A stretch of DNA of 64,000 nt from Pantoea allii (GCF_002307475.1 NZ_NTMH01000057.1:1-64000), one strand, 5' to 3'. Shown: positions 1-9,316, counted from the first letter of the stretch. Notes: a model not told the origin generated them from the letters alone. Made by a program: numbers and translations.

Positions 1-16
1 GCCGACCATATTTAAG

Positions 17-45
17 AAACCTGTCTGAAAAGACAGGTTTTTTTT
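17..45 (+). terminator. Intrinsic terminator, repeat unit 1
   Basis: Arms aaacctgtct and agacaggttt form a perfect 10-bp stem closed by a gaaa tetraloop, followed by a run of T. Confidence 0.9.
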
Positions 46-180
46 CGCCTGAATAAAATGAGGATGAGAACCTCCGAAGGCCGTTTGCGCCGGGCGGAGC
101 GAGACAACGTTGCGAATGCAACGGCCCGAAGGGCGCGTCCCGCAGGGGCGCGTAATCCTCTCTCGCCGACCATATTTAAG

Positions 181-209
181 AAACCTGTCTGAAAAGACAG
201 GTTTTTTTT
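181..209 (+). terminator. Intrinsic terminator, repeat unit 2
   Basis: Identical copy of the terminator at 17-45, one repeat period (164 bases) downstream. Confidence 0.88.
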
Positions 210-344
210 CGCCTGAATAAAATGAGGATGAGAACCTCCGAAGGCCGTTTGCGCCGGGCGAAGCGAGACAACGTTGCGAATGCAACGGCCCGAAGGGCGC
301 GTCCCGCAGGGGCGCGTAATCCTCTCTCGCCGACCACTTTTAAG

Positions 345-373
345 AAACCTGTCTGAAAAGACAGGTTTTTTTT
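345..373 (+). terminator. Intrinsic terminator, repeat unit 3
   Basis: Identical third copy of the 10-bp stem, gaaa loop and T run. Three terminators in series would make read-through from an upstream tRNA gene very unlikely. Confidence 0.88.
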
Positions 374-451
374 CGCCTGAATAAAATGAGGATGAGAACC
401 TCCGAAGGCCGTTTGCGCCGGGCGTCAGCGAGACAACGTTGCAAAGGCAAC

Positions 452-1246
452 GGCCTGCGCCTTATCCCATTCCTTTGGTAAACCCACCCAGGCAACGCCA
501 CCGATAGCGGGGTTTTTGCCTGCGCGAGCAGCTAATCGGCCTGGCAAAAGGCGTTCATCTCCACACAGGCAGGGTGAAAAACGCTTTTCAGGCTTTATTG
601 CCCCGCTCTGCTATTAGAATATCTCATGCCAGATTTTTCCAAAAAACCACTAATTCCTCCTTGAAATCAATTTCACCGACAGACAGCCGTTTTTCGGCTT
701 CATCCCGACACAGGCCTTCTCGCCTGAGGGATGTCAGCGGATCAAAGATAAGTTTTGGTTATGCCCCAAAAAGAATAATTGTTAATTTTTCACTCAAAAA
801 TGACAGCATTTTTCGCTAGATGAACGTCATAACGCACGGGTAATCGTTCAGATATCCAACATTTGGCGCTAAATGATGCACGATTTTTTTTAGCGCGAAT
901 CACTACTGTCTGCCGCCTCTCACAGCAGAATAGATGGTGAATAAACCCGTCCCGCTATGCAATGTATGGCATAACGTCAGTAAGGGTTTTTTTTATCGTT
1001 GCTTGCTATTCCTCACACTCTGTGTAAATAACTAACCGTTGTATTGACGTTCTTTGCAACTGTTGACAAATTGATGCGTCAATAACAGTGCAGATACAGA
1101 TTTTTCTGATGGGTACTTATCAATCAGCATTATCAAAAGAAAACTATCTCACTCTTATCACACCCGCTGGGTGGACCGCCTGAACCGCATAAAAAAACCA
1201 GAGGTCAGGCAATGCACACAACAACACATCACAATGGAGCAAAAGC
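452..1246 (+). other. Long intergenic region upstream of dppA
   Basis: About 800 bases between the tRNA-tail repeats and dppA. I see no credible gene: the only long open frame (574-819) has no recognisable protein features. The region is AT-rich from about 770 and must hold the dpp promoter and leader. A ttgaca hexamer at 1063-1068 has no good -10 at normal spacing, so I do not call a promoter. The CA-rich stretch just before dppA is listed separately. Confidence 0.6.
1215..1234 (+). promoter_or_regulatory. Probable GcvB small-RNA target in the dppA leader
   Basis: A 20-base run made only of C and A plus one T lies 12 bases before the dppA start, overlapping the region just upstream of its ribosome-binding site (ggagc, 1236-1240). 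In E. coli and Salmonella the GU-rich R1 region of GcvB represses dppA by pairing with a CA-rich element in this position. The element is seen; the pairing is inferred, and gcvB itself is not in the window. Confidence 0.65.
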
Positions 1247-2857
1247 ATGATCAACTCCCTGGCTAAATCCAGGATGCTGAAGGTCGGTCTGAGCCTGATA
1301 GCCATGACCATAGCCGCAAGTGTTCAAGCGAAAACCCTGGTTTATTGTTCTGAAGGTTCTCCGGAAGGGTTCAACCCGCAGCTCTTTACCTCTGGTACGA
1401 CATACGATGCCAGCTCTGTGCCTATCTATAACCGTCTGGTTGAATTCAAAACCGGTACCACCGAACTGGTGCCGGGCCTGGCAGAAAAGTGGGACGTCAG
1501 CGCTGACGGCAAAACCTACACCTTCCATTTACGCAATGGCGTGAAATGGCAAACCACTAAAGATTTTAAGCCTACGCGTGAATTCAATGCTGATGACGTG
1601 GTGTTCTCTTTCGAGCGCCAGTTAGATAAAAGCAACAAGTACCACAATGTCTCTGGCGGCAGCTATGAGTACTTTGAAGGTATGGATATGCCGAAGCTGA
1701 TCAGCAAAATCGAAAAAGTGGACGATCACACGGTACGCTTTGTGCTGACGCGCCCTGAAGCGCCTTTCCTGGCCGATCTGGGTATGGATTTCGCTTCCAT
1801 CCTGTCCAAAGAATATGCCGACAACATGCTGAAGGCCGGTACGCCAGAGAAAGTTGACCTGAATCCTGTCGGTACCGGGCCATTTGTGCTCCAGCAGTAC
1901 CAGAAAGACTCGCGTATTCTGTATAAAGCTAACCCGGATTTCTGGGGAACCAAGCCAAAAATTGATCGCCTGGTCTTCTCTATCACGCCAGATGCGTCAG
2001 TTCGCTATGCCAAGTTGCAGAAAGGCGAATGTCAGATCATGCCGTATCCAAATCCGGCCGATATCGCCAGCATGAAAAAAGACAGCAAAATTAACCTGAT
2101 GGAACAGCCTGGTCTGAACGTCGGTTACCTGTCATTTAATACCGAGAAAAAACCGCTGGATAACGTGAAAGTGCGTCAGGCGCTGACCATGGCGGTTAAC
2201 AAGCAAGCCATTATCGATGCGGTATATCAGGGCGCTGGCCAGCCAGCGAAAAACCTGATCCCACCAACAATGTGGGGCTATAACAAGGACGTTAAAGACT
2301 ATGCTTACGATCCTGAAAAAGCCAAAGCCCTGCTGAAAGAAGCGGGTATGGCGGACGGTTTCTCTATCGATCTGTGGGCAATGCCGGTTCAGCGTCCTTA
2401 CAACCCGAACGCGCGCCGTATGGCGGAGATGATTCAGTCTGACTGGGCAAAAATTGGCGTGAAAGCCAAAATCGTGACCTATGAGTGGGGCGAGTACCTG
2501 AAACGCGCCAAAGCGGGCGAACATCAAACTGTGATGATGGGCTGGACCGGTGATAACGGGGACCCAGATAACTTCTTCGCAACGCTGTTCAGCTGTGCGG
2601 CGGCCAAAGATGGTTCGAACTATTCCCGCTGGTGCTATAAGCCGTTTGAAGATTTGATTCAGCCAGCACGTGCAGAATCCGATCACAACAAACGTATTGA
2701 GTATTACAAGCAAGCTCAGGTAGTGATGCATGACCAGGCGCCTGCGCTGATCATTGCTCACTCAACCGTTTACGAGCCTGTCAGTAAGAAAGTCACTGGC
2801 TATGTCGTCGATCCATTAGGTAAACATCACTTCGATACCGTCGATATTCAGGAATAA
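1247..2857 (+). CDS. dppA: Periplasmic dipeptide-binding protein DppA
   Basis: Solute-binding protein (SBP family 5, 536 aa) that captures dipeptides in the periplasm and delivers them to the DppBCDF importer; in E. coli it also serves dipeptide chemotaxis and heme uptake. The first 28 residues form a signal peptide ending SVQA, with mature protein starting KTLVYCSEG as in E. coli. The sequence is nearly collinear with E. coli DppA throughout, including the ligand-site segment GWTGDNGDPDNF. The ATG at 1247 follows a ggagc ribosome-binding site. It is first of five genes; strong hairpins after its stop probably let it be expressed above the membrane genes. Confidence 0.97.
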   Translation: MINSLAKSRMLKVGLSLIAMTIAASVQAKTLVYCSEGSPEGFNPQLFTSGTTYDASSVPIYNRLVEFKTGTTELVPGLAEKWDVSADGKTYTFHLRNGVKWQTTKDFKPTREFNADDVVFSFERQLDKSNKYHNVSGGSYEYFEGMDMPKLISKIEKVDDHTVRFVLTRPEAPFLADLGMDFASILSKEYADNMLKAGTPEKVDLNPVGTGPFVLQQYQKDSRILYKANPDFWGTKPKIDRLVFSITPDASVRYAKLQKGECQIMPYPNPADIASMKKDSKINLMEQPGLNVGYLSFNTEKKPLDNVKVRQALTMAVNKQAIIDAVYQGAGQPAKNLIPPTMWGYNKDVKDYAYDPEKAKALLKEAGMADGFSIDLWAMPVQRPYNPNARRMAEMIQSDWAKIGVKAKIVTYEWGEYLKRAKAGEHQTVMMGWTGDNGDPDNFFATLFSCAAAKDGSNYSRWCYKPFEDLIQPARAESDHNKRIEYYKQAQVVMHDQAPALIIAHSTVYEPVSKKVTGYVVDPLGKHHFDTVDIQE

Positions 2858-2877
2858 CCTTTCGGATTATTGCAGTA

Positions 2878-2898
2878 AGGGCCGGTTTTGCCGGCCCT
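2878..2898 (+). terminator. Hairpin 1 after dppA
   Basis: Arms agggccgg and ccggccct form an 8-bp perfect stem with a 5-base loop, 21 bases after the dppA stop. No T run follows, so it may act as a 3' stabiliser rather than a terminator. Confidence 0.7.
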
Positions 2899-2899
2899 C

Positions 2900-2938
2900 A
2901 GGCGATCTCCTCCGATCGCCTGTTATCTGCTCTTTTTT
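2900..2938 (+). terminator. Hairpin 2 after dppA with T tract (partial terminator)
   Basis: Arms aggcgatc (2900-2907) and gatcgcct (2914-2921) form a perfect 8-bp stem; a seven-T run follows at about 2932-2938. The gap between stem and T run suggests a leaky terminator that would let some polymerases continue into dppB. Confidence 0.6.
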
Positions 2939-3060
2939 TCCGGCTATTTACTTTTACCTAAGAAGCGCTTCTTGCGTCGCGTCCGGCTTTCGTTGGATGC
3001 GGTTAATGAGCAATGTTATCTCTGGCCAGGGCCAGGGGAAAACGACTGAGAATTACGCCT

Positions 3061-4080
3061 ATGCTGCAGTTCATACTCCGGCGTCTGGGGCTTGTCATCC
3101 CAACGTTCATCGGTATTACATTATTGACCTTCGCGTTTGTTCATATGATTCCGGGCGATCCGGTGCTTATCATGGCGGGCGAGCGCGGTATTTCCCCTGA
3201 GCGTCATGCTGAATTGATGGCGATGATGGGGCTCGATCAGCCGCTGTGGAAACAGTATCTGCACTATATCTATGGCGTGCTGCATGGTGATTTAGGCATT
3301 TCACTGAAAAGCCGCATTCCCGTCTGGACCGAATTCGTCCCGCGCTTTAAAGCCACGCTTGAGCTGGGGATGTGCGCAATGCTGTTTGCGGTATGCGTCG
3401 GGATTCCGGTCGGCGTTATGGCTGCGGTGAAACGTGGCTCGGTGTTTGATCACACCGCCGTCGGTATTTCCCTCACCGGCTACTCCATGCCGATTTTCTG
3501 GTGGGGCATCATGCTGATTATGCTGGTTTCGGTGCAGCTCAACCTTACCCCGGTTTCTGGCCGTGTTGCGGATACCGTGTTCCTGGACGACAGCCATCCA
3601 CTGACCGGTTTCATGCTGATTGATACATTGATCTGGGGTGAGCCTGGCGACTTCAAAGATGCGGTCATGCACATGATTTTACCCGCTATCGTGCTGGGTA
3701 CGATTCCGCTGGCGGTCATCGTGCGTATGACGCGTTCCTCCATGCTGGAAGTGCTGGGTGAAGATTATATCCGCACGGCGCGTGCGAAAGGCCTGACGCG
3801 TATGCGCGTCATTGTCATTCACGCTCTGCGTAATGCGATGTTGCCGGTTGTCACCGTGATTGGCCTGCAGGTCGGCACCTTGCTGGCAGGCGCTATCCTG
3901 ACCGAAACCATCTTTTCCTGGCCGGGCCTGGGGCGCTGGTTAATCGAAGCGCTGCAACGCCGTGATTATCCGGTCGTGCAGGGCGGTGTGCTGCTGACGG
4001 CAATACTGATTATCCTGGTCAATCTGCTGGTTGATCTGCTGTATGGCGTGGTGAATCCGCGCATACGTCATAAGAAATAA
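3061..4080 (+). CDS. dppB: Dipeptide ABC transporter permease DppB
   Basis: Inner-membrane permease (339 aa, same length as in E. coli) forming half of the dipeptide channel with DppC. An N-terminal membrane segment (LGLVIPTFIGITLLTFAF) precedes the conserved PGDP motif; the cytoplasmic coupling loop EDYIRTARAKG, which contacts the ATPases, is intact, and the protein ends YGVVNPRIRHKK. The ATG at 3061 matches the E. coli start (MLQFILRR); the frame is open for 16 codons upstream, but these have no counterpart. It is separated from dppA by 203 bases containing two hairpins and sits 9 bases before dppC. Confidence 0.96.
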   Translation: MLQFILRRLGLVIPTFIGITLLTFAFVHMIPGDPVLIMAGERGISPERHAELMAMMGLDQPLWKQYLHYIYGVLHGDLGISLKSRIPVWTEFVPRFKATLELGMCAMLFAVCVGIPVGVMAAVKRGSVFDHTAVGISLTGYSMPIFWWGIMLIMLVSVQLNLTPVSGRVADTVFLDDSHPLTGFMLIDTLIWGEPGDFKDAVMHMILPAIVLGTIPLAVIVRMTRSSMLEVLGEDYIRTARAKGLTRMRVIVIHALRNAMLPVVTVIGLQVGTLLAGAILTETIFSWPGLGRWLIEALQRRDYPVVQGGVLLTAILIILVNLLVDLLYGVVNPRIRHKK

Positions 4081-4089
4081 GGGGGCATC

Positions 4090-4992
4090 ATGTCTGTTGT
4101 TGATCCCGCAAGCGTAAATATTGCACCCAAGCCGATGACCCCGATTCAGGAATTCTGGCACTACTTCAAACGTAATAAAGGTGCGGTAACCGGCCTGGTT
4201 TACATCGTGTTAATGCTGTTGATCGCCATCTTTGCGGATGTACTGGCACCGCACGGCCCAGCCGAACAGTTTCGTGATGCTCTGCTGCATCCTCCTGTCT
4301 GGCAGGAAGGCGGAAACTGGAGCTACATCCTGGGCACCGACGATGTCGGCCGCGATATTTTATCGCGCCTGATGTATGGCGCGCGCCTGTCGTTACTGGT
4401 GGGCTGCATGGTGGTGGTGCTGTCGCTGATTTTTGGCGTCATTTTTGGTTTGCTGGCCGGTTATATCGGCGGGGCGGTTGATGCCACGATTATGCGCCTG
4501 GTGGATATTATGCTGGCGTTGCCAAGCCTGCTGTTAGCGCTGGTGCTGGTAGCCATTTTTGGCCCGTCGATCGTCAACGCCTCTATCGCGCTGACGTTTG
4601 TCGCGCTGCCCCACTATATCCGTCTGACGCGCGCGGCGGTGCTGGTTGAAGTCAACCGGGACTACGTGACCGCTTCTGGTGTGGCGGGGGCCGGTATGCT
4701 GCGCCAGATGTTCGTGAATATTTTACCTAACTGTCTGGCACCGCTGATCGTTCAGGCTTCGTTAGGCTTTTCCAACGCCATTCTCGACATGGCGGCGTTG
4801 GGCTTTCTCGGTATGGGTGCGCAGCCGCCAACGCCGGAGTGGGGCACCATGCTCTCCGACGTATTGCAGTATGCGCAAAGTGCCTGGTGGGTGGTGACTT
4901 TCCCTGGGTTAGTCATTCTGCTTACCGTGCTGGCATTTAACCTGATGGGCGATGGTTTGCGTGATGCACTCGACCCGAAACTCAAGCAGTAA
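4090..4992 (+). CDS. dppC: Dipeptide ABC transporter permease DppC
   Basis: Second permease subunit (300 aa) of the dipeptide importer. It has a cytoplasmic N-terminus, a membrane segment at about residues 35-55, the periplasmic GTDDVGRDILSR motif typical of OppC/DppC permeases, further membrane segments, and the coupling loop NRDYVTASGVAGAG. The start follows ggggg with short spacing, 9 bases after dppB, and the gene is followed 12 bases later by dppD, as expected for one transcript. Length and order match E. coli. Confidence 0.96.
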   Translation: MSVVDPASVNIAPKPMTPIQEFWHYFKRNKGAVTGLVYIVLMLLIAIFADVLAPHGPAEQFRDALLHPPVWQEGGNWSYILGTDDVGRDILSRLMYGARLSLLVGCMVVVLSLIFGVIFGLLAGYIGGAVDATIMRLVDIMLALPSLLLALVLVAIFGPSIVNASIALTFVALPHYIRLTRAAVLVEVNRDYVTASGVAGAGMLRQMFVNILPNCLAPLIVQASLGFSNAILDMAALGFLGMGAQPPTPEWGTMLSDVLQYAQSAWWVVTFPGLVILLTVLAFNLMGDGLRDALDPKLKQ

Positions 4993-5004
4993 AGAGGCAC
5001 CGAG

Positions 5005-5991
5005 ATGGCGTTATTAAATATAGACAAATTGTCGGTGCATTTCGGCGACGAGAAGGCACCGTTCCGGGCAGTCGATCGCATCAGTTATCAGGTTGAGCAG
5101 GGCCTGGTCGTGGGCATTGTCGGCGAGTCTGGCTCGGGTAAATCCGTCAGTTCTCTGGCTATCATGGGATTGATTGATTTTCCCGGCAAAGTGATGGCAG
5201 AAAAACTCGAATTCAATCAACGGGATTTGCAGCGTATTTCTGAAAAAGAGCGTCGCCAGTTAGTGGGCGCTGAAGTCGCGATGATTTTTCAGGACCCGAT
5301 GACCAGCCTGAACCCGTGCTACACCGTGGGCTATCAGATTATGGAAGCCATTAAGGTGCACCAGGGCGGTAATAAAAGTACCCGCCGTCAGCGGGCAATC
5401 GACTTACTGGATCAAGTGGGCATTCCCGATCCTGCCTCGCGTCTGGATGTTTATCCTCACCAGCTCTCAGGCGGGATGAGCCAGCGCGTAATGATTGCGA
5501 TGGCGATTGCCTGTCGTCCAAAGCTGCTGATTGCTGATGAGCCCACCACCGCGCTGGACGTAACGATTCAGGCGCAGATCATTGAGCTGTTGCTGGATCT
5601 GCAACAGCAGGAAAACATGGCGCTGATCCTGATCACGCACGATCTGGCGCTGGTGGCAGAAGCCGCACATCACATTATTGTGATGTACGCCGGGCAGGTT
5701 GTGGAGAGCGGCAAAGCGACCGACATTTTTAAAGCACCACGTCATCCTTATACGCAGGCTCTGCTCAGGGCGTTGCCGGAATTCGCGGCGGATAAAGCGC
5801 GGCTGGCCTCCTTACCCGGTGTTGTGCCTGGAAAATACGATCGCCCGTTAGGCTGCCTGCTTAATCCACGCTGTCCTTATGCCAACGATCGTTGCCGTAA
5901 AGAAGAACCTGAACTGCGGACGATTCCGGGACGTCAGTCCAAATGTCACTATCCGCTGGACGATGCCGGGAGACCAACTTATGAGTCCTGA
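5005..5991 (+). CDS. dppD: Dipeptide ABC transporter ATPase DppD
   Basis: Cytoplasmic ATPase (328 aa) powering dipeptide import with DppF. Walker A GESGSGKS is at residues 40-47, the ABC signature LSGGMSQR at 154-161, and Walker B LLIADEP is followed by the H-loop THDLALV. The C-terminal oligopeptide-transporter extension has cysteines in [14 protein letters not shown], the pattern that binds an iron-sulfur cluster in this ATPase family. Its end overlaps the dppF start by 11 bases, implying translational coupling. Confidence 0.96.
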   Translation: MALLNIDKLSVHFGDEKAPFRAVDRISYQVEQGLVVGIVGESGSGKSVSSLAIMGLIDFPGKVMAEKLEFNQRDLQRISEKERRQLVGAEVAMIFQDPMTSLNPCYTVGYQIMEAIKVHQGGNKSTRRQRAIDLLDQVGIPDPASRLDVYPHQLSGGMSQRVMIAMAIACRPKLLIADEPTTALDVTIQAQIIELLLDLQQQENMALILITHDLALVAEAAHHIIVMYAGQVVESGKATDIFKAPRHPYTQALLRALPEFAADKARLASLPGVVPGKYDRPLGCLLNPRCPYANDRCRKEEPELRTIPGRQSKCHYPLDDAGRPTYES

Positions 5992-7009
5992 TAATACTAA
6001 GCACGAGTATCTGCTACAGGCCATCGACCTGAAAAAACACTATCCGGTGAAGAAAGGATTGTTTGGTCAGGAGCGGCTGGTAAAAGCGCTGGATGGCGTC
6101 TCTTTTAATCTGGAACGTGGTAAAACCCTGGCGGTTGTCGGTGAGTCGGGTTGTGGCAAGTCTACGCTGGGCCGTTTACTGACCATGATAGAAACACCGA
6201 CAGAAGGGCAGCTCTATTGGCACGGCCAGGATTTGTTAAAACACGATCCTCAGGCGCAGAAGCTGCGTCGGCAGAAAATTCAGATCGTGTTTCAGAATCC
6301 GTACGGCTCGCTGAATCCGCGCAAAAAAGTCAGCCAGATCCTGGAAGAACCTCTGGTGATTAATACCTCACTCAGCAAAGCGGAACGTCGCGAAAAAACG
6401 CTGGAGATGATGGCCAAAGTGGGGCTGAAAACCGAGCATTACGATCGTTATCCGCATATGTTTTCGGGGGGTCAACGTCAGCGTATTGCGATTGCCCGTG
6501 GCCTGATGCTTGAGCCAGACGTGCTGATTGCCGATGAGCCGGTTTCAGCACTGGACGTGTCGGTACGTGCACAAGTGCTTAACCTGATGATGGATCTACA
6601 GCAAGAGATGGGGCTGTCCTATGTTTTTATCTCTCATGATCTTTCCGTGGTAGAGCATATTGCCGATGAAGTGATGGTGATGTATCTGGGTCGTTGTGTT
6701 GAAAAGGGCAGCAAAGAGGCGATTTTTGCCAATCCGCGCCATCCTTATACACAAGCGCTTCTCTCTGCCACGCCGCGGCTCAATCCTGACGAGCGCCGCG
6801 AACGTATTAAGCTGACCGGCGAACTGCCCAGCCCGCTCAATCCGCCTCCGGGCTGCGCATTTAACGCGCGCTGCCGGCGTCGCTTTGGCACCTGCGTTCA
6901 GCTGCAGCCTAAGCTCAAGCAGTACGGTGATCAGCAGATCGCCTGCTTCGCAGTTGATCAGGATGAAAACCAGTTGATTGAATCAGGTGAAACTGCCAGT
7001 CAGCCTTAA
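5981..7009 (+). CDS. dppF: Dipeptide ABC transporter ATPase DppF
   Basis: Second ATPase of the dipeptide importer (342 aa). Walker A GESGCGKS is at residues 54-61; the signature FSGGQRQR, Walker B VLIADEP and H-loop SHDLSVV follow, and the C-terminal cysteine motif ([14 protein letters not shown]) is present. The ATG at 5981, inside the last codons of dppD, is preferred because homology begins there ([16 protein letters not shown]); the frame is open upstream but that part only shadows dppD. The C-terminal tail after FAVDQDEN is a few residues longer than in E. coli. It is last in the operon; an inverted repeat follows. Confidence 0.95.
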   Translation: MSPDNTKHEYLLQAIDLKKHYPVKKGLFGQERLVKALDGVSFNLERGKTLAVVGESGCGKSTLGRLLTMIETPTEGQLYWHGQDLLKHDPQAQKLRRQKIQIVFQNPYGSLNPRKKVSQILEEPLVINTSLSKAERREKTLEMMAKVGLKTEHYDRYPHMFSGGQRQRIAIARGLMLEPDVLIADEPVSALDVSVRAQVLNLMMDLQQEMGLSYVFISHDLSVVEHIADEVMVMYLGRCVEKGSKEAIFANPRHPYTQALLSATPRLNPDERRERIKLTGELPSPLNPPPGCAFNARCRRRFGTCVQLQPKLKQYGDQQIACFAVDQDENQLIESGETASQP

Positions 7010-7019
7010 CATACTGGGG

Positions 7020-7058
7020 GGCGGAATCCTTGCGGGTAGAAACGGCCAGGATTCCGCC
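7020..7058 (+). terminator. Long inverted repeat after dppF
   Basis: Arms ggcggaatcct (7020-7030) and aggattccgcc (7048-7058) are a perfect 11-bp match with a 17-base loop, 10 bases after the dppF stop. No T run follows, so it is better read as a 3'-end stabilising structure or Rho-dependent end than as a classical terminator. Confidence 0.6.
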
Positions 7059-7868
7059 ATCAAGATGACAGGTTACAGCAACGCTTTCATCGTATTACCC
7101 GGCCCGATAACATTACGGCCTTCCCCTTCTGCCTCGCCTGTCTGTAAGCGCCCCGATAATGCCTGGTGTTTTGTTCAATGTGACAGCTCATCCAGTGAAA
7201 AACACCCTGTGAGGTATTCGAATGGGGTCATGCCTGGCGCGCTGCGTTAACGCAACCTTTGCGACAAGCCGAATCATTAGCCTCACTGTCCAGAATAGAG
7301 ATGCAGCGGGTTGGATTAAATGGTCAAACAAACAGCGTTTTTCTCTGTGCTTTTTCAGACTTTGAGTTCCATTCATTTACGAGAGAATAACCTCTCAATT
7401 TTTTTAATTTTCGGATGGAAGAAAAAAAGTCACTGTCCTGAAAAGGCGTAAAAGGCAACGTTTTCAACATTGAACGGTTTTTATCCGGTGATAATTAGCA
7501 CAGTAATACTTTACCAACCATAATTCGATAACGTAAAAGTCTCTCCAGACGGGCACAAAAAGGCCTGTAAAACCCGAAAGCGAATGAGGTTTTTTTTTAC
7601 CAGTAAATACAAAAGGTTGTAACAGCAGCTATCCTGATGTTAGCGATCGCTAAGATGTTAATCATTTGTGATGATATTTAACTTAAAGTTGTCTCAACAA
7701 TTTTTAGTGATATATGTGAAAAGGTACTCATTTATTGCTAAAGAATGGCTATTAGCATTAAGCTTTCTTATTGAATATGTCGGTTTTGTAATCAGAATTA
7801 TCTCACTGTGTTTAAATTATTATGATATATTCCTGGAAAAATCCTCCCTCTGTTGTAGGCCATGGTCT
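7059..7868 (+). other. Intergenic region upstream of the cellulose operon
   Basis: About 800 bases without a recognisable gene, becoming strongly AT-rich from about 7380. The frame of bcsO is open upstream to 7668, but those 67 codons are AT-rich, have no known counterpart and lack good initiation signals, so I treat them as non-coding. The bcs promoter should be here. A weak stem (aaaacc/ggtttt, 7569-7593) followed by T residues could be a minor terminator. In E. coli this interval would hold yhjV and bcsEFG, which are absent. Confidence 0.55.
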
Positions 7869-8468
7869 ATGAAAAATTACGACGACTTACAGCGTTTTAA
7901 GGAAAAGACAAAAACGCTCGACATCGCCTTTCAGGATATGTCAGGCCAATCGCAGGAAGCGGCGGATAAAAGTAAATGGTCTCTCATTCGTCAACTGGCG
8001 TGCGAAGAGACGCAAATGCCTTTCAGTGGTGGCCAACGCATTGATCTGCCACAGCCACAACCGATTCAGGGTGATGAATTCAGCACGACTGCTGTGGCCG
8101 CGTTATCTCCGAATGTGACCAAGCCCGCAGCGGCGTCTTCCAGCTCCATCATGAGCAGCCTGAACGGCAATGAACCTCATGTTGAAGTGGTGGTGCCCGT
8201 TTCAACCTCCTCCGCTTCATCCCTGTTCCCGGCACCCGCAGCGCAATCCGTCTCTGCAGAGGTGCAGAAAACAGCAGAGGCTTCTCCCGTACAGGAGAAC
8301 GCAATACCGACACCGCCTGTCACGGCGCAGCCGAATCGTGACGCGCCTGCCGAGACGGACAATGGCCGCTTTAGCGGACTGTTCCGCGCGCGCAACAGTG
8401 GATCAGAAAATTTACCGAAAGAAACGTTATTAAAACCGCTACTGGAGAAGATTGCCTTATGCCGTTAG
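7869..8468 (+). CDS. bcsO: Cellulose biosynthesis protein BcsO (proline-rich)
   Basis: First gene of the cellulose operon (199 aa from the ATG at 7869). The N-terminus MKNYDDLQRFKEKTKTLDIAF and the position immediately before bcsQ fit the BcsO family found with BcsD-type enterobacterial operons. Residues about 70-165 are rich in Pro, Ala, Ser and Thr with little predicted structure; a short basic-hydrophobic C-terminal block (RFSGLFRARN) follows. There is no signal peptide, so it is expected in the cytoplasm. Its molecular role is not established; by analogy with the short proline-rich partners of BcsD in acetic acid bacteria it may help organise the synthase. Its end overlaps bcsQ by 10 bases. 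Confidence 0.75.
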   Translation: MKNYDDLQRFKEKTKTLDIAFQDMSGQSQEAADKSKWSLIRQLACEETQMPFSGGQRIDLPQPQPIQGDEFSTTAVAALSPNVTKPAAASSSSIMSSLNGNEPHVEVVVPVSTSSASSLFPAPAAQSVSAEVQKTAEASPVQENAIPTPPVTAQPNRDAPAETDNGRFSGLFRARNSGSENLPKETLLKPLLEKIALCR

Positions 8469-9262
8469 TTTGTGTGTGCTCGCCCAAAGGTGGGGTGGGG
8501 AAAACTACGTTGGCAGCCAATCTGGCCTGGAGTCTGGCCCGCTCGGGTAGCAAAGTGTTGGCAATCGATTTTGATGTACAGAATGCATTGCGCCTCCATT
8601 TTGGCGTGCCGCTGCATGATGGGCGGGGCTTTGTTGCACGTTCTGAGGAACAGGCGGACTGGAGCCAGTCTATTCTGACCACCGGCGGGAATATTTTTGT
8701 TCTCCCCTATGGCAATGTCACTGAATCCCAGCGTGAACGGTTTGAAGAGAACCTGGCGAAAGATCCTCACTTTATCAAGCGAGGTCTCGACACCTTACTG
8801 AACTATCCGGGTCTGGTCATGGTTGCGGATTTTCCTCCGGGCCCCGGGCCAGCGCTTAAAGCAATCAAGGCATTAGCCGATATGCATTTGGTGGTGATGT
8901 TAGCCGATACCGCCTCAGTGTCGTTATTACCCCATATTGAGGAAAATCGCCTGATTGGTCAGCCGCTGAATAGTAAACATGGGCATTATTTTGTTCTGAA
9001 TCAGTGTGACAATCGTCGAAATATTAATCGTGATGTGACCGCTTTTATTCAGCAACGTCTCGGCGATAATCTTTTGGGCCAGATTCATCGCGATGAAAGC
9101 GTGGGCGAAGCCAATGCATCACAGCAGTCTGTTTATGATTTTAGCCCTTCATCCGCCGCTGCCTTTGATATTGAACTGATCGCCAAACGTGTCGCCAGTA
9201 CGCTGAATATCACTGTAGGTAATGGCGAAGTTCAGGCTCAGATTCACACCAGCAACTACTAA
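8459..9262 (+). CDS. bcsQ: Cellulose synthase-associated ATPase BcsQ (MinD/ParA-like)
   Basis: MinD/ParA-family P-loop ATPase (267 aa). The deviant Walker A KGGVGKTT lies at residues 10-17 and the switch region around VMVADFPPGPGP follows. In E. coli BcsQ localises the cellulose machinery at the pole and is needed for secretion. Here the Walker A has the full KGGVGKTT form, whereas in E. coli BcsQ it reads RGGVGTTT. The start lies inside the end of bcsO, so the two are probably translationally coupled; bcsA follows. Confidence 0.92.
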   Translation: MPLVCVCSPKGGVGKTTLAANLAWSLARSGSKVLAIDFDVQNALRLHFGVPLHDGRGFVARSEEQADWSQSILTTGGNIFVLPYGNVTESQRERFEENLAKDPHFIKRGLDTLLNYPGLVMVADFPPGPGPALKAIKALADMHLVVMLADTASVSLLPHIEENRLIGQPLNSKHGHYFVLNQCDNRRNINRDVTAFIQQRLGDNLLGQIHRDESVGEANASQQSVYDFSPSSAAAFDIELIAKRVASTLNITVGNGEVQAQIHTSNY

Positions 9263-9316
9263 ATGTAATGACCTGGCTTGCCAGGTTTAAAAAAACAGCT
9301 CTTTTCAGGGTGGGAC

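Larger units (their letters stand above)
1..451 (+). repeat. Tandem tRNA-Pro tail repeats, 164-base period (three units)
   Basis: Units begin at 1, 165 and 329, each starting with the gccgacca acceptor end of tRNA-Pro. Each holds, in order, the tRNA end, a perfect 10-bp hairpin with a T run, a stretch with short stems, and a 19-base copy of the tRNA-Pro 3' end (154-172, 318-336) that opens the next unit. The third unit degenerates after about 450. The same family follows the tRNA-Pro gene at 49621. In E. coli the proK tRNA lies just upstream of dppA, so a tRNA-Pro gene probably ends at or shortly before base 1; this cannot be seen. The arrangement resembles the rtT repeats after E. coli tyrT, which also carry 19 bases of tRNA 3' end. 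Confidence 0.9.

Noticed and set aside
154-172. tRNA 3'-end copies as attachment sites of an integrated element
   Set aside because: No integrase or phage-like genes lie between or next to the copies, and the copies form regular tandem repeats rather than a single att pair.
574-819. 81-codon plus-strand ORF upstream of dppA
   Set aside because: No recognisable domain, no good ribosome-binding site, Ser/Arg-rich composition typical of chance translation.
1044-1098. Sigma-70 promoter for dppA around the ttgacg/ttgaca hexamers
   Set aside because: Neither hexamer has an acceptable -10 at 16-18 bases.
7668-7868. N-terminal extension of the bcsO frame (67 codons)
   Set aside because: AT-rich, no similarity to BcsO, no ribosome-binding site; BcsO homology begins at the ATG at 7869.
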